A program made the position numbers and the translations under genes. Positions 25,333 to 37,002 of a stretch of 64,000 nucleotides of DNA are shown piece by piece. The notes below the pieces were generated by a model. That model made no database searches. It had not been told where the DNA came from and saw nothing but the letters and a program-made list of their open reading frames with translations. Origin of the DNA: Trichopria drosophilae (Eukaryota; Arthropoda; Insecta; Hymenoptera; Diapriidae); NCBI GenBank assembly GCA_030407085.1, contig CM059582.1:11079501-11143500 (forward strand), written 5' to 3'. Numbering within the stretch: the first letter of the stretch is position 1; each line of letters begins with the position of its first letter.

Positions 25333-25569
25333 ATTCCAAAAGAATTCTTTAGGAATTCTTAGCTGTTTCGATACTAACTGGGTATTCGTTCTAGTGCGTA
25401 AAAGAATTGTTTATGAAAATGTTATTATGGACATTGAAGAACCCTTCACCGAGAAAAAAAAAATGTTTAAAAAAGAATTCTTATGTAACTCTTTATTTAA
25501 TAATATGCGCAAAAAATTCTTCTAGAATTCTTCTTCCATAAAAGCATTCAAGAAGTATTCTTTTGGAAT
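25333..25569. repeat. Foldback element with AATTCTTT-rich ends
   Basis: The left end ATTCCAAAAGAATTCTT (25333) is mirrored by the right end AAGTATTCTTTTGGAAT (to 25569). Further internal matches use AGAATTCTT words on both sides. About 237 bases, noncoding. Flanks are A- and T-rich, so the target-site duplication is unclear. Confidence 0.65.
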
Positions 25570-25992
25570 ATTTAAAAATGTTTGTTCGATTATTAGGATA
25601 TTATTCGAACAAATATCAATTTCGAAATTATGCAGCAGCTCAATTCATTAGACCATATCCCTTATTTCCGAGGAAAGTGAATGTGAAAAGTTCTCACGCG
25701 GATCGATATCAGCACACAAGAATTGATGAATACCTAAGTAAAAGTTGGTGAAATAGTATCAGATGTTTTCAGTTAGTTTAATAAAGTGGAATAAATAGAT
25801 AAATGTTTCATTTAACATTTAGCATGGGGTGGATGATAAAATGACCGGCAAATTCAAGAACAAACAAAAGGATTAATGGATTCGCATACAACAAATAACC
25901 TATATGAATTAATGAATAACAATGAGATCAATATCTAGAAAAAAAACAAGGATCAAAAGCCTAAAGATCGTAAAATACATAAGCTACACGCG

Positions 25993-26508
25993 TCATACCG
26001 GGATAAATACATCCACGTGAAGGAAACACGTTTGCACTTGTTCGGGTACGCCGCTTAGAAAAAAACTGACCTTCACAAATTCCTGGTAATTTCTATAGTG
26101 GATCAATTCTTTAAGGGGGTGGTCGAAACGCCCGTTAAAAATCTTGGATAAAAGCAGGTAGAAAAATGTACGGTAAGTTCCCCTCTCGAGATCTGAAGAC
26201 TCGTCTGAATCAGCTGCACCCCCAAGCCGAACGAAGCCGCGGTTTTTGTTAGGTCCAATGTCGTAACAGGTGGTTTCTCCATCAAAATGGTACATATCCA
26301 ATACACACATGTAAATGTCAGCATCCGCACGTTGCTCCTGAATCGATGCGATACGTGATATTCCATTGAATAAAGAGATATTCGAAATCGCTCCGCATAT
26401 TTTGTCTGTATTCTTTTGGCCAAGGTTTTGTTTGATTTTATGACCGCTGTTTTTTCGAAATTGTATTTGTGGTACCTTATTAAAAATTGCTAATTTGATT
26501 TCGTACAA
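25993..26508 (-). CDS. Candidate orphan ORF, 171 codons, function unknown
   Basis: The longest open frame in the window (171 codons from ATG to stop), in a locally GC-richer patch within the large intron and opposite to the host gene. The middle part is the most protein-like: an aspartate/cysteine-containing stretch (DMYHFDGETTCYDIG, about residues 92-106) then GFVRLGGAADSDESSDLERG (about 111-130). No signal peptide, transmembrane helix or known motif is recognised. No splice sites or polyadenylation signal tie it to a gene. It may be a nested gene, a decayed gene fragment or chance; the length is unusual for this composition but not decisive. Confidence 0.25.
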   Translation of the reverse strand: MYEIKLAIFNKVPQIQFRKNSGHKIKQNLGQKNTDKICGAISNISLFNGISRIASIQEQRADADIYMCVLDMYHFDGETTCYDIGPNKNRGFVRLGGAADSDESSDLERGTYRTFFYLLLSKIFNGRFDHPLKELIHYRNYQEFVKVSFFLSGVPEQVQTCFLHVDVFIPV

Positions 26509-26854
26509 TGATGCAGTAAAACAAGTTTAGAGTAACTAAGAATGATCTCATTTGACCTTAGTCTAGTTGCCTGATAAAAAACATTCTAAAATGGAAAAAC
26601 ATCCTTCTTATGTCAAACAAGATTCACATTCAAGATACTTAGTACAAATTAATGAACATGGTATATCGAAGATGACTTCAAAAAGTTCGGTTACAGTATA
26701 CAATGATGTCTTATTCATAGTTTTCAGATTATTTTTGAGAAAATTTTTAGTCATTTTAAATATATTTATTTATAAAAGATATTGTTCATTTATTGTTTGC
26801 TCACGTCTTACCATAAGACATTCAGATTGTACGCCCGTACAATTTTTAAACTAA

Positions 26855-26994
26855 ACTTACGTGTAAAACGTAAAACTGACGTGTAAAACGTAAAACTTAC
26901 GTGTAAAACGTAAAACTTACATATAAAACGTAAAACCTACGTGTAAAACGTAAAACTTACGTGTAAAACGCAAAACTTACGTGTAAAACGTATA
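26855..26994. repeat. 20-bp minisatellite, 7 units
   Basis: Exact 20-base register (units start at 26855, 26875, 26895, 26915, 26935, 26955, 26975), each ACTTACGTGTAAAACGTAAA with a few substitutions (ACTGAC, ACATAT, CAAAAC). It abuts the family-A inverted repeat and shares its ACGTNTAAACG vocabulary, so it may have arisen by slippage at the element's edge. Confidence 0.9.
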
Positions 26995-27039
26995 TTAAAC
27001 GAAGTGCCATTTTTGGAGTAATTAAACGGTTTACATTGC

Positions 27040-28345
27040 TGTTTTGCTTAAACAACGGATAATAAATGTTTAAAATGTTTTCGGTTTAGTTTAGGTTCAA
27101 CGTTTTATTGACGTACATCATAAACGTATATTAAACAGAATTCTGCACACGTTTTATAACCAGAGTATATAAATATTTGAGTAAATTTTAACGTTTTTCA
27201 TACACTCATAGAATATTGCACCTTTATTAATCGAACTTACACTTATGCTGTTTATGGTACTTCATAAACGACTTTTTTACATTTAAAATACGTTTTGTGT
27301 AATACACGCGTATAACAAATGCATATGATAAACGTACATAAACTACAGTTTAATAAACACATATCAATAAATGTTTATATGTTATAATTAATCTATTTTA
27401 AAAACAAACTTGCGTACAATAAACGTATATTAAACCTGCAATATTATTAATGGATTCTTACTTCTTTGTTTTAACTTCAAGACTCAAAACTAAAAGGCTC
27501 ATAGAATCTCTTGAGTGTGTTCTTTTATAATGAAACATTGTTAGATTTGTCTTGTCGATTCGTTATTTTATTTGTTTTAAATACAAAAAACAACCAATAT
27601 ATTATTATTTAAGCGACACCCGATTGTTGACTATTTCTGGAATATATTGATAAAAAAAATTAAAAAGATGGTTTAAAAGCTAACATTAAAATTGATTTTT
27701 TCATTGAAAATTCTATTTTCTGAGGTAAGCAAAATAAACAGTGACGAACCTGAGTAATTAAGGAAATTTTCCGTCATAGATTAATTATGTTTTTCCTGAG
27801 TAATTACATTCGAATGCTTCATGAAGACAAATCGACCTATTCTGTTATTCCACATATTTCCATTTGCTAACATTTATTACGTATTCGAAACAACTGTACA
27901 ATAAGTTTTTTTGCGCAATTTTTAGTAACAAAGTATAGAAGTCCAACCCAATAAAAATACTATCGTTTAATATACGTTTAGTATACGTTGGTTTGCTTGT
28001 ATGATATAAACGTTGTATGATATAAACGTTTTTTTGGTAACGCGTTTAAAATGTCGTTTAATGTACATTTATGCTGTAGGTTTGTAATACGTGTAAATTG
28101 TACGAAAACGTCGTTTATCAAGTACCATAAATATTGTACGTTTAAAGTACGTTTAATAAAAGTATAATATTTTATATAAAAGTAGATGTATACGTTTAAA
28201 TTTGCTCGAAGGTTGTTGACTGTGTACATTGACAGGTGCATAATTCAGTTAGATATTCGTTTACGATGAATGTTAATAAAGCGTAAAACATATACCACTT
28301 TTAAACCGAAAATATTTTAAACGTTTGTTACTCGTTTACTACATC
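27040..28345. mobile_element. 1.3-kb element with ~0.39-kb inverted arms (family A)
   Basis: Left arm 27040-27445 in plus orientation: AAAATGTTTTCGGTTTA, AACGTTTTATTGACGT, TTATGGTACTTCATAAACG, CGTATATTAAACC. The right arm 27968-28345 gives the same blocks on the minus strand: AAAATATTTTCGGTTTA, CTTTATTAACATTC, TTATGGTACTTGATAAACG, CGTATATTAAACG. The spacer of about 520 bases (27446-27967) is AT-rich and noncoding. No transposase is visible. Single-arm relatives lie at 22640-23300 and 48470-48845. Confidence 0.65.
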
Positions 28346-29279
28346 ATCCTGCAATGTCAACTGATTTAGTTAATGTCAATAAAGACACTATCTTTTAATA
28401 AACGTTTATTATACGTAGTTTTAGTTTAAAAATATGGTTTCTTCTATTTATTTCGTCTATTAAATTTCTATGACTATTCTCAGGGCGCAGATCATAAAAT
28501 TTGACATTTGGACATCCTGAGGAGCTCCGGAAGAAGTCAGTTCTGTATGGGACATTTATGATCTCTGTATTAGTTTAAACTTATTTCAATTTATTCTAAA
28601 CATTTTTCATAATTATTATACTCGTTTATGAATAATTTTATTTTTAATTTCTAATTATTACTTTTTTTTAACAATAATGTTCTTGTGAAAGTCCCCAACA
28701 CTTTTCTTGATGAAATAAATATTATGCTCCTTTCCTTGTTAATAAACTTTTGTCATGTTTCATAGTTATTCGTTATTATTTCCTTATAAAGATGTTCGTT
28801 ATGTACGATTTTTATAGTTTATGATTACTTTTGCAGAAGTTCGTCATCACAAAAATTAAAGAAAATTTTATCCATTTTCAGTGCGTTGCGTGGAATCATC
28901 TATCACCTGACATGACGCATAATCTCGTCATAAATGATTTACTATCCAAACCTGAAGACGTGATTATAATACAGAATTATATTAGCATTGTAAAATAATC
29001 AACAATTCTATTCCAAGTGTCAATGACCCGAATTCCATGAAAAAATTAAAACGTTAGAACTAAAAACCTAGTTACAGTTTTTTCTAGTTTAAGTAATCAT
29101 AAATTTCATTTTTGCAGCTTGAAAAATTGTTTGTATTTTGTTATCAGAGTCACGCTTTGTTAATTTTGTTAGTAAAAAATTGTTATACCATTTCTCTCAT
29201 TGCTAATTCATTTAGTTACTTATTTATTACTCATTCATTAGTGATTTCTACTAGTTTCTTTTTAACATCCTTTTATTAA

Positions 29280-29800
29280 AGCTTTTTTTTTTATGTTGAT
29301 CACGAATCTGTAGTCGAATTGTCCAAAATTCAAGATGGCGGATCAAATATGGATTCAATATCTGCCTTTTTGAATTTCTGAAATTTGTTGTTAGATTCGT
29401 GATCAGCAACCCTGAAAACCCCTGTATTCAAATTTGTATAATAACTGAAATAATTTAAACAATTTTATCCGCTATCTTTTATTGGCGCCCTTTAATTTTG
29501 GATAATTTGACAACAGATTTGTGATCAACAATAAAAAACTCTAATAAACTATTGTCCAGAAGAAATTTACCAATTTAATCCTTACGCATAAAGTAAAAAC
29601 TGGAATCAAACGTTCAGCCTCAATCCACCATATTGGAAGTCGCCATTTTGAATTTTAATTTTTATTCTTACATTTTGAAGTTTGAGGTCCCCGAACCAAA
29701 AATGTTCACTTCAGAATGATCTCCTCATCCGATTTTGATATGAAATTGATGATCCGAAATAAAATTTGCATGAAAAAATCATATTTTTTGTTAAATAGTC
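29280..29800. repeat. Degenerate copies of the GGCGGAT/GCCATTTTGAA repeat
   Basis: Contains CAAAATTCAAGATGGCGGATC at about 29328 and, in the opposite orientation, CCACCATATTGGAAGTCGCC then ATTTTGAATTTTAA at about 29625-29660. GATTCGTGATCAGCAACCC and GATTTGTGATCAACAATAA recur between. Same family as 11985-12350 and 56110-56960. Confidence 0.5.
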
Positions 29801-30779
29801 GAACGTATCTTTTCTGGATCGCATTTTTTTTAAATTTTGAGAACTGAATCGGAAAATATGATAAATTTTACGTCAAAAATAATATACCCAGATATTTTTC
29901 AATGTTGATGATCTATCAAAACTCACAGCCGAAAAGTACGAACAAAATTCGTCCGTTTGAGACTTTTTTGAAAATATTCGTTTTAAAATACATTTAAAAT
30001 AGTTAAAGCGAAGAATGCATTGTGCATGCCTGCGTCATTAGGGATGGCACTTATATTTCCTTCTTTACTTAGCTTTGAATATTTAATAAATAGCTTTCTT
30101 AACATTCCGGGAGTAGAACTCCACTTTGCGCCCTGCAGTGAAATATTCGGGTACCAATTTATTAATTATTATTCAAAAACATGTGCAAAGAGATTCATAA
30201 AAAAGGTTTCTAAATTTCCCATGCTAAAAATCACTGCATAGTGATGACATAGAGTGAATGTTCACTCTTTTAAAAAGGAGTGAAATCGTATCCTCGAAGA
30301 AACGACAACTTGATATGTTTTCCACTCTCCAAAGATTGAATTTCCACTCGACATTTATTTAATCACATCCAAGCATCAATATGAAAGTAATCGAATGCAA
30401 TGAATTCTAAAAACTACAAAGTTCCATCGGATCGTACTCACGTTCCAATCATTGTCATAAATTCCATCGAACAATTACATTATCGACTTCCGCAATAAGA
30501 GAAGAACAGCATAAGAAGCAAATTCGTTTAAATCCGAAATTGGCTTCGCCTTGCATTTTCGTCTTTTTGCATAGGGTTCGCACGATTGTATTCAAATAAC
30601 ACCGGTAAGCGAGACACTGAATCACGTGGCTTTTAAAAATTAACGAATCCCTGCGAGCAGTGTGTATATTTGTGTTGGTGAATACACACATACACAAATG
30701 ATTCTGAACGTTTGAAAGTTCGTCCTAGTATAATGTATCCGTATATATACGATAAGTATTCGGTCACGCACGAGACAAG

Positions 30780-30870
30780 AGTTCTGGGGAGACAAGGGAG
30801 AATATATATAAACACATACACATGTATATGGTGTATAATATATATACATAACTGTGTATATATAAGTAAA
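30780..30870. repeat. TA/CA-rich microsatellite
   Basis: Interrupted (TA)n and (CA)n/(TG)n runs such as AATATATATAAACACATACA and ATAATATATATACATAACTG. Long minus-strand ORFs that cross here translate the repeat into tyrosine/isoleucine/cysteine-rich peptides and are not credible genes. Confidence 0.7.
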
Positions 30871-30879
30871 GAAGAGGAG

Positions 30880-31340
30880 ACTTGAATGCCGAGACGGGTG
30901 GAGTCGGGACGGAAGGAACGCGATGGAGAATCAACAGCAGGTCTAAGACCCACGAGAAAATACCCTTGGAGTGCACTTGAAAATCGGTATTTTTTTTTAA
31001 TTTTTTCAATCCTTTGGAAAAACAAATATGTTCCAGTTGCAAAGGCCTACAGGCGAGACGTCCAAAAGAAATTCACGTTGCGACCTAACTTCATTTGGGG
31101 TTTTGTTGTCTGTGAGTGTCACTAAAACAAACACTGTATGTAGACAGTATTGATAACGAATAAGTTCATTCGGAACACGTACACTTTCGTTTCCGCGTCA
31201 TCTGACGCGTCCGGTGAACTTTCAGTGACACTGGCACGTATCGATCACTCCGAAAGATGAAATCTCCAGTTTATGGACGTGCGACTAGCATACAATAGCA
31301 GGGAATAGAGGCGAGCCATCCAGATGGCGCTGGAAACGGG
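30880..31340. other. GC-richer intronic island
   Basis: Stands out in base composition (GCCGAGACGGGTGGAGTCGG, ATCTGACGCGTCCGGTGAAC). A plus-strand ORF at 30886-31125 (79 codons) is open but has no well-placed donor in the phase needed downstream. AGATGGCGCTGG at about 31322 resembles AGATGGCGCCG at about 14644. Regulatory function is possible but not shown. Confidence 0.3.
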
Positions 31341-32156
31341 TGTGCTTGATATTTGAACTTCTGTGTATTAGTGAACTAAAATTTTGATTTGAGTAAAAGT
31401 TGTTTTTTAATATTATAAACGATAACTGTCTTCAAAGGGAATGGTTTGCGATTTTTAGTAATGATTAAGATATAAACAAATTATTTTACTACATTGATTA
31501 TTTTATTTAAGTTTATTTTATCATGGTAATAGCACACGTTGCGAGACATTCAACTTGTAAAATACTAAAACGTATAAAATAAAATGCAAAATTTTAGCAT
31601 AAAATTACTAAATTTGATGATGATGGACATTTTTTATGGAAAATATCAACGAACAACAAATTTCCTAACTAATTTTTTAGTAACGTTTAGCCATGGTGTA
31701 CATTTTATTTCGTATTCGATTTTTCAAAATGTGTATTGAGATGATTTGTTTTCATTAAACCATTAAGTCCAGAAGATTTTTTGATGATTTTAAACGAAAA
31801 CCAAAAAGTCTCTTATACTCTTGAACAATTTTGTGCACTTTTGATTTAAAGCCGGAAGCGGCTGCAATACCTTTTAAACATGAAACAAATTTTCGTGGGT
31901 ATAGACTTTTAAACCCAGTCATTTTTAGAAATTTTGACGACACCAATGGAAAGAGTATACTCGAAAATAAAAGATTAACTAAATCGCTAAGCGACATAAA
32001 TGTTAATTCCACTGTTGATAATAAAGCTCCAAATTCAACAAAATATGGGTATCATTAATAATTATTGATTTTTCCGAAATGTTCTTTTACTGCTTTATTT
32101 TGTTTTTATCTATGAATGTCTCTACCGAATTCGGTTAATTTTTAGTCATAGATTAG

Positions 32157-33900
32157 ATACGAGTAAAGTTACACTGGAGTAAGTTACCAATTACTTAAAT
32201 TTAATCAATCATTTTCCAACTTTGTTTTCAGTTCTTTAATATTTACTGTTTTTAACATTGAAATTTTTAATAGTAAAATTGTTCAATCCTGTAGATTATC
32301 TTTTAATGAATAAACTAAATATTTAGTTCCCATTTTTCAATAGCACATTTATTTAAATTAACGAATTTCTGTTTTGTGATACTATGACAATAAAATGTAC
32401 AGCAGTTGTTGGTGTCCTATACAACTTAATGGGTTAATCAACAATTGGTCAAAAACGGTAAAAAAATATAACTATTTTAAATAGCTGCGAAAATGTCCGT
32501 TAAAAACTTTCAACAAGATAGTAAATATTATAAAATTACAATAAAATATTGTTGAAGAACAACAAAATATTGTGAAATTACAGCAATGTTCGATAACAAT
32601 TAATCTACAATTTAGTACATAAACTTACTAGATTTCGAAAGTTATTATCACATAAAATTTTTACACCACGTTGTGAAGATAATCTGTTTGAAACTTTCAA
32701 GAAATGCTTGAAAATTACATAAATATTGCAAAATTTCAAAACAATTATTAAAAGTTTCAAATAGATTCTTGAAATAAAATAAAAAATGTTATGCGATAAT
32801 AACTTTCCAAATATAATTAACATTATACCAAATCATCGATTAATTTTTATCGTACATTTATTCACATTCTCTAAATTTGTACAACAAATTATTTATTCAA
32901 TGTATAAATTGATATTTTTATAATTAGGTAATCGCCTTATAGATCTACTTATAACTTTTAATGTTTCCTTTCTTTAATTTAATTTTTATTATTATCATAT
33001 TATATAGAAAACCTTCATTACGAATTATTCGTCTATTATTTTTGCCTACCTTTAATGAAGTTTTAGATGCGACAATATTAAATGCGGTCCTATATTCTGT
33101 TTATAATCTGTGTGGATCTTACATTATATTTTAATAATCAACTAGGATAAAGTAGTGTATGACAGAAAAGAATAAAATAGCAGATTATGCAACTAAGGAG
33201 AAAAATACTCGATTCACTCCTGTGTCGAACTCGTCGGCATAAGTTTTCACTTGGTGCACATACTATTTCCTCATTCCCGACCTCATAAAACGACCATTTC
33301 ACGCCCTTGGTGCAAAAAGTAGTATTACAGTGTACATGTTAATATATCATACTCCTTACTAACAGAAAATGTTTATGATAACTTTGACATAATTATCTGA
33401 ACTTCTTGTAGATATTAGATAAATTAAGTCTACAATATGCTACGTGAATTCTTTAATTAACGAATATTAAAAGTAGAAACAATGATTAAATGTTTAAAAT
33501 CTCATTACTAGTTGAGTATCACGTAGAACGGCTGAAGTATATTTTATTCTCTCCAAACAGAAATGAGTTAATTTAAATAAATGGATAGTTAACCAATGAG
33601 TACTAAATATTTAGTTTATCCATTAATAGTTAATCTAGCACTCAACTAAATGCAATTGTAATAATACTTATTTGTCACTGGTCAACTAGAATTCACTTTT
33701 GTTTAAATGTATAGATGGTATTTTGCAGACACATCTTACGGAAATTAATATTCTTGGAATTAAAACCTTTACTACAGGATTTTACTATTAAAAAATTAAG
33801 TTTTAAAAATAGTAAATATTAAAGAAATTAAAATACAGTTCGACAATGATTGATTAAATTTAAATAAATGGTAAGTTACCCAGTTTAACTTTATTCAGTC
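32157..33900. repeat. Pair of inverted ~145-bp repeats about 1.5 kb apart
   Basis: At 32157-32300 the order is GTAAAGTTACACTGG, GTAAGTTACCA, TTAAATTTAATCAATCAT, TCTTTAATATTTACT and TTTTTAATAGTAAAAT. At 33770-33900 the opposite strand gives AATAAAGTTAAACTGG, GTAACTTACCA, TTAAATTTAATCAATCAT, TCTTTAATATTTACT and TTTTTAATAGTAAAAT. The spacer contains ACTAAATATTTAGT palindromes, also seen near 49780. Either a single ~1.75-kb element or two separate insertions. Confidence 0.55.
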
Positions 33901-34199
33901 CACTGAAAATCACCTAGAATTATGTAGTTCCATTCGGCAACTCGTTATTTACTTAAGTTTACTAAATATTCTTTTACTGCACTACCGGAAATCAATGAAA
34001 TTTGGCGCACAATTCATGTCCTCAAATTACCGTTTACAAAATTTACATTCATTGTATTAAAAATGGAGTAACAAGTAAAATTCTACAAAAAGGAAAAATA
34101 ATACTCGAAGATTTACTATTTTAAATTACATGAGTTAAGAAACAATAGCAAATCTAAAAGACAACTAACCCGAAAAACAACAATTTGATTTAAATTTTC

Positions 34200-34385
34200 A
34201 TGACATTTCAAAAAATTAATGTCCGCTTGTTGATGTGTCGGCAGTTGACTATCGATTTTTTGGTGGTTGTCTTTATGACTGTTAGTTTTTTACCTGGCGT
34301 CTTTTTTACCTGGCGTATTTTTACCTGTCGGATTTTTGATCTGCAAGTTTTTTGGTTTGTCGGTTTTTCGACCCGCACCCGTTAT
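34200..34385 (-). repeat. Half-copy of the CCGACAG microrepeat element
   Basis: On the minus strand it reads GGGTGCGGGTCGAAAAACC, then GACAAACCAAAAAAC, AAAAATCCGACAGGTAA and repeated AC(C/G)CCAGGTAAAAA-like units. This matches the GTGTGGGTCGAAAAA left end and CCGACAGGTC units of 18625-18912. Here only one arm is present. The 65-codon plus-strand ORF is the repeat translated. Confidence 0.6.
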
Positions 34386-35474
34386 AATTTAGAATAAAGA
34401 ATTAGTTTAAGGTAGATCGTATAATTTCGGACAATATACCTTAACGAGGCGCCCATTAAACTGTCAACTTAAAAATTATTAATTTCGTAAAATGATTTTA
34501 AATGACATTTAAAAAAATTCTCCATCGTATAATAAGAAAAAATTAATTCTTATTAACAAGTGTTAATAACCAATGTACTTACAGTAATACACAGCGTCCT
34601 TGAACGAGTTTGAAATTCACACAAATCGTGAACCAAATCTGACCATGAGGTCTTATTTAAAAAAACTTTTAAAAGTTTTTACTTTAAGTAATAGTTTGAA
34701 AAACATTCCTTTGAGATTTCTTTCGAAGGAAAATGAAATACATTTCCTTTAAAGAACAATGAAAAAGAAAAAATTCATTTCTATTAAACAAATTTCAAAA
34801 ATTCGAGGTTTTACGAATGGGGACTAAACTTTCTTTTACTCATGTCATTATTTTAACTTTTAATAAAAACACTATTATATACTTCACTTTGAGAATGTTT
34901 CTGACTTTTGCTCCTTATTTTTTTTTTCAATCATCATAAAATGAACACAAAAATGGTAAAACATTTCCATCATCTTTCACTACAACTTACAATTAAAAAC
35001 GGTTTCTAAAATGCCTGGATATTTTAACGTAATATTATAATGAGAAATTTACATAATTCAGTAGGTATTATATTTATAAAAAATTCGCTAGCTTTTGGAT
35101 TCATGAACCACACCCAAACTACTCATCATACAGCAGAAATGTCATGCCCCTCAACCATTAAGTTCCAGACACATGAACCGGAATTTGCACAAAGGAGTAT
35201 ACCCGTCTTGCTTATTTATGATTGCGATCGCGTTTGATTTCTTTTCAGTTCAGTGGCATTGAAAATCTGAACGATCTCGCGCATTCCAATTTAAGTTTTC
35301 AGTAAACTGTACGCGTTTTTAGACTGGAACAAGGTATCTAATAAATGTTGAAAGAAAACTGAAAAATATTTTTTAAACCTCTAATTAACGATCGATTTTT
35401 TAGTTTTCTTCGTTTTTTTTTTGTAAATTTTTTTCATTTTAAGACTTTAATAAAAACGAGTAAAATTAAGGATT

Positions 35475-36335
35475 GTTAAGGTGTCTTCTAATGTTAAAGT
35501 ATTTCATTCTTATTACTTGCTCTTGGGTAAATTCAGAATCTGAAGGGATTAAGGTGTCGTTACAAGACGCTGAAAATGTTCTACTTATTACAAACAATTG
35601 TATCATGAAACTACATGACAATATGACCCCAACACAAAGTATACCTTAATTGTCGTTATCTTATACAGATATCGATTAATACTCATGTCGACATATAGCA
35701 TTAAGGTGCTATCACACGGACCTTCCTTTGTTGTTCATTTCGTGTAACGTAAAAACAAAAATTAGACGGAATGTACATGCATTGTTTGTTTCATGGATAA
35801 AACAGTGCAAATAATATTAAGGTGCTTTTACTACACTTTCCCCAATTTTGGAAATAAAGTATTTCTTTTTCATTGGTTCCTGGGTGATTTCATACATAGT
35901 TGGATTGCATTAAGTTATTGTTATATGGCGGCGAATATTTCACACTCATTAAGGTGTTGTCACACGAACCTGCAACTGGTATTCCTCACCTCCCCAAACA
36001 AAAATTTACAAGACGGTGTGTCCATGTGGATTCTCTTCATGGGCAAAATTGTGCGAATAATATTAAGGTGCTTTTACAGAACAATGGTATAGTGTTTCAT
36101 AGAATCATATCCACTGAACAAAAACGAGTGTAAAAATGGTACGCACCTTAAGGATTGATCCGTTATTTTTGCACTGCATTTGTAATGTAAAGGTGATGTC
36201 ACATGAAGTCTTGTCGTCGATTCCGTCACATGAAACGTTAACATTTTTTTCATCAGTAATTGAATGTTTCATTGTCTGTTAGTGGAATTGAACTATAATT
36301 AAGCTGCAATCACAGGACGATGACTTGTCATATTA
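35475..36335. repeat. Satellite-like tandem array, ~116-130-bp monomers
   Basis: The word TTAAGGTG(C/T) recurs at about 35475, 35549, 35700, 35816, 35946 and 36062, with diverged forms at 36186 (GTAAAGGTGATGTCACATGA) and 36298. Two successive monomers form a higher-order unit of 246 bases. 35700 and 35946 share AAGGTG(C/T)T(A/G)TCACACG; 35816 and 36062 share AATATTAAGGTGCTTTTAC. Both higher-order units also share CATGG(A/G)(T/C)AAAA(C/T)(A/T)GTGC(A/G)AATAA. ORFs here are artefacts. Confidence 0.75.
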
Positions 36336-36887
36336 TTTACGGAACAAAACGAATGGACGGAAACTTTGGTTAAACCATTGTTATGATTCAATTTTTAACA
36401 GAAGCGAGGCATGACACGCCTATTTTCATTGAGTCATTCTGAATTTTTTTTTCAATATTTTTATTGACGGCAACCAATAAGGGCATTGAGTCTATAGTCT
36501 GCAAAATCCCATTCTATATTGCGATCCAATCGCGAATGCCTTTAAAATCCGCGGATAGTATTGAGCCGTTAAATCCGTATTAACCTCATTTAAACAAAAT
36601 GGAGAATACTCCGAAACCTTGAAAATGCAAAATCTTTGTTTTCTAGTAAAAATTTGGTACAAAAAATAACAAAATATATAACAAAGGAGTAAAACCAACC
36701 GGTAGAAAGTAAATGCATGATTTTAAATAATAATAGAAACGAAAAGGGAAGAGAATACATATTACAAATGAGTAATATAGAGGGAGGACAGAGAATAGGA
36801 AAAGAAGAACGTAAAACCGTGGGGACGAAAAGAAGGTATACAACACAAAAGAGAGGGAGAGAAACAAACATGGTGAGAGTACAAATA

Positions 36888-36894
36888 AGAGAGG

Positions 36895-36925
<31 letters not shown>

Positions 36926-36928
36926 GGG
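36888..36928. repeat. (GA)n microsatellite
   Basis: An almost uninterrupted GAGAGA run followed by GGGAGGGGGG, just upstream of the promoter-like island. GA tracts next to insect promoters can bind GAGA-type factors; that role is inferred from position only. Confidence 0.85.
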
Positions 36929-37002
36929 ATAAGGCGCAGCGAACCGTCGAAGGGGGGCAGCGGTGTTTCGAACTGGAATGGGGTAAAGCGAAGCCAACAA
37001 AC

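Noticed and set aside
30455..31042. Overlapping minus-strand ORFs up to 130 codons
   Set aside because: Tyrosine/isoleucine/cysteine-rich peptides over TA/CA microsatellite and several frames open together; no splice or motif support.
14640..31335. Shared AGATGGCG(C/T) words at about 3648, 14644 and 31322 as a regulatory motif
   Set aside because: Three short matches in 64 kb, overlapping a common repeat word (ATGGCG), are not enough to call a binding site.
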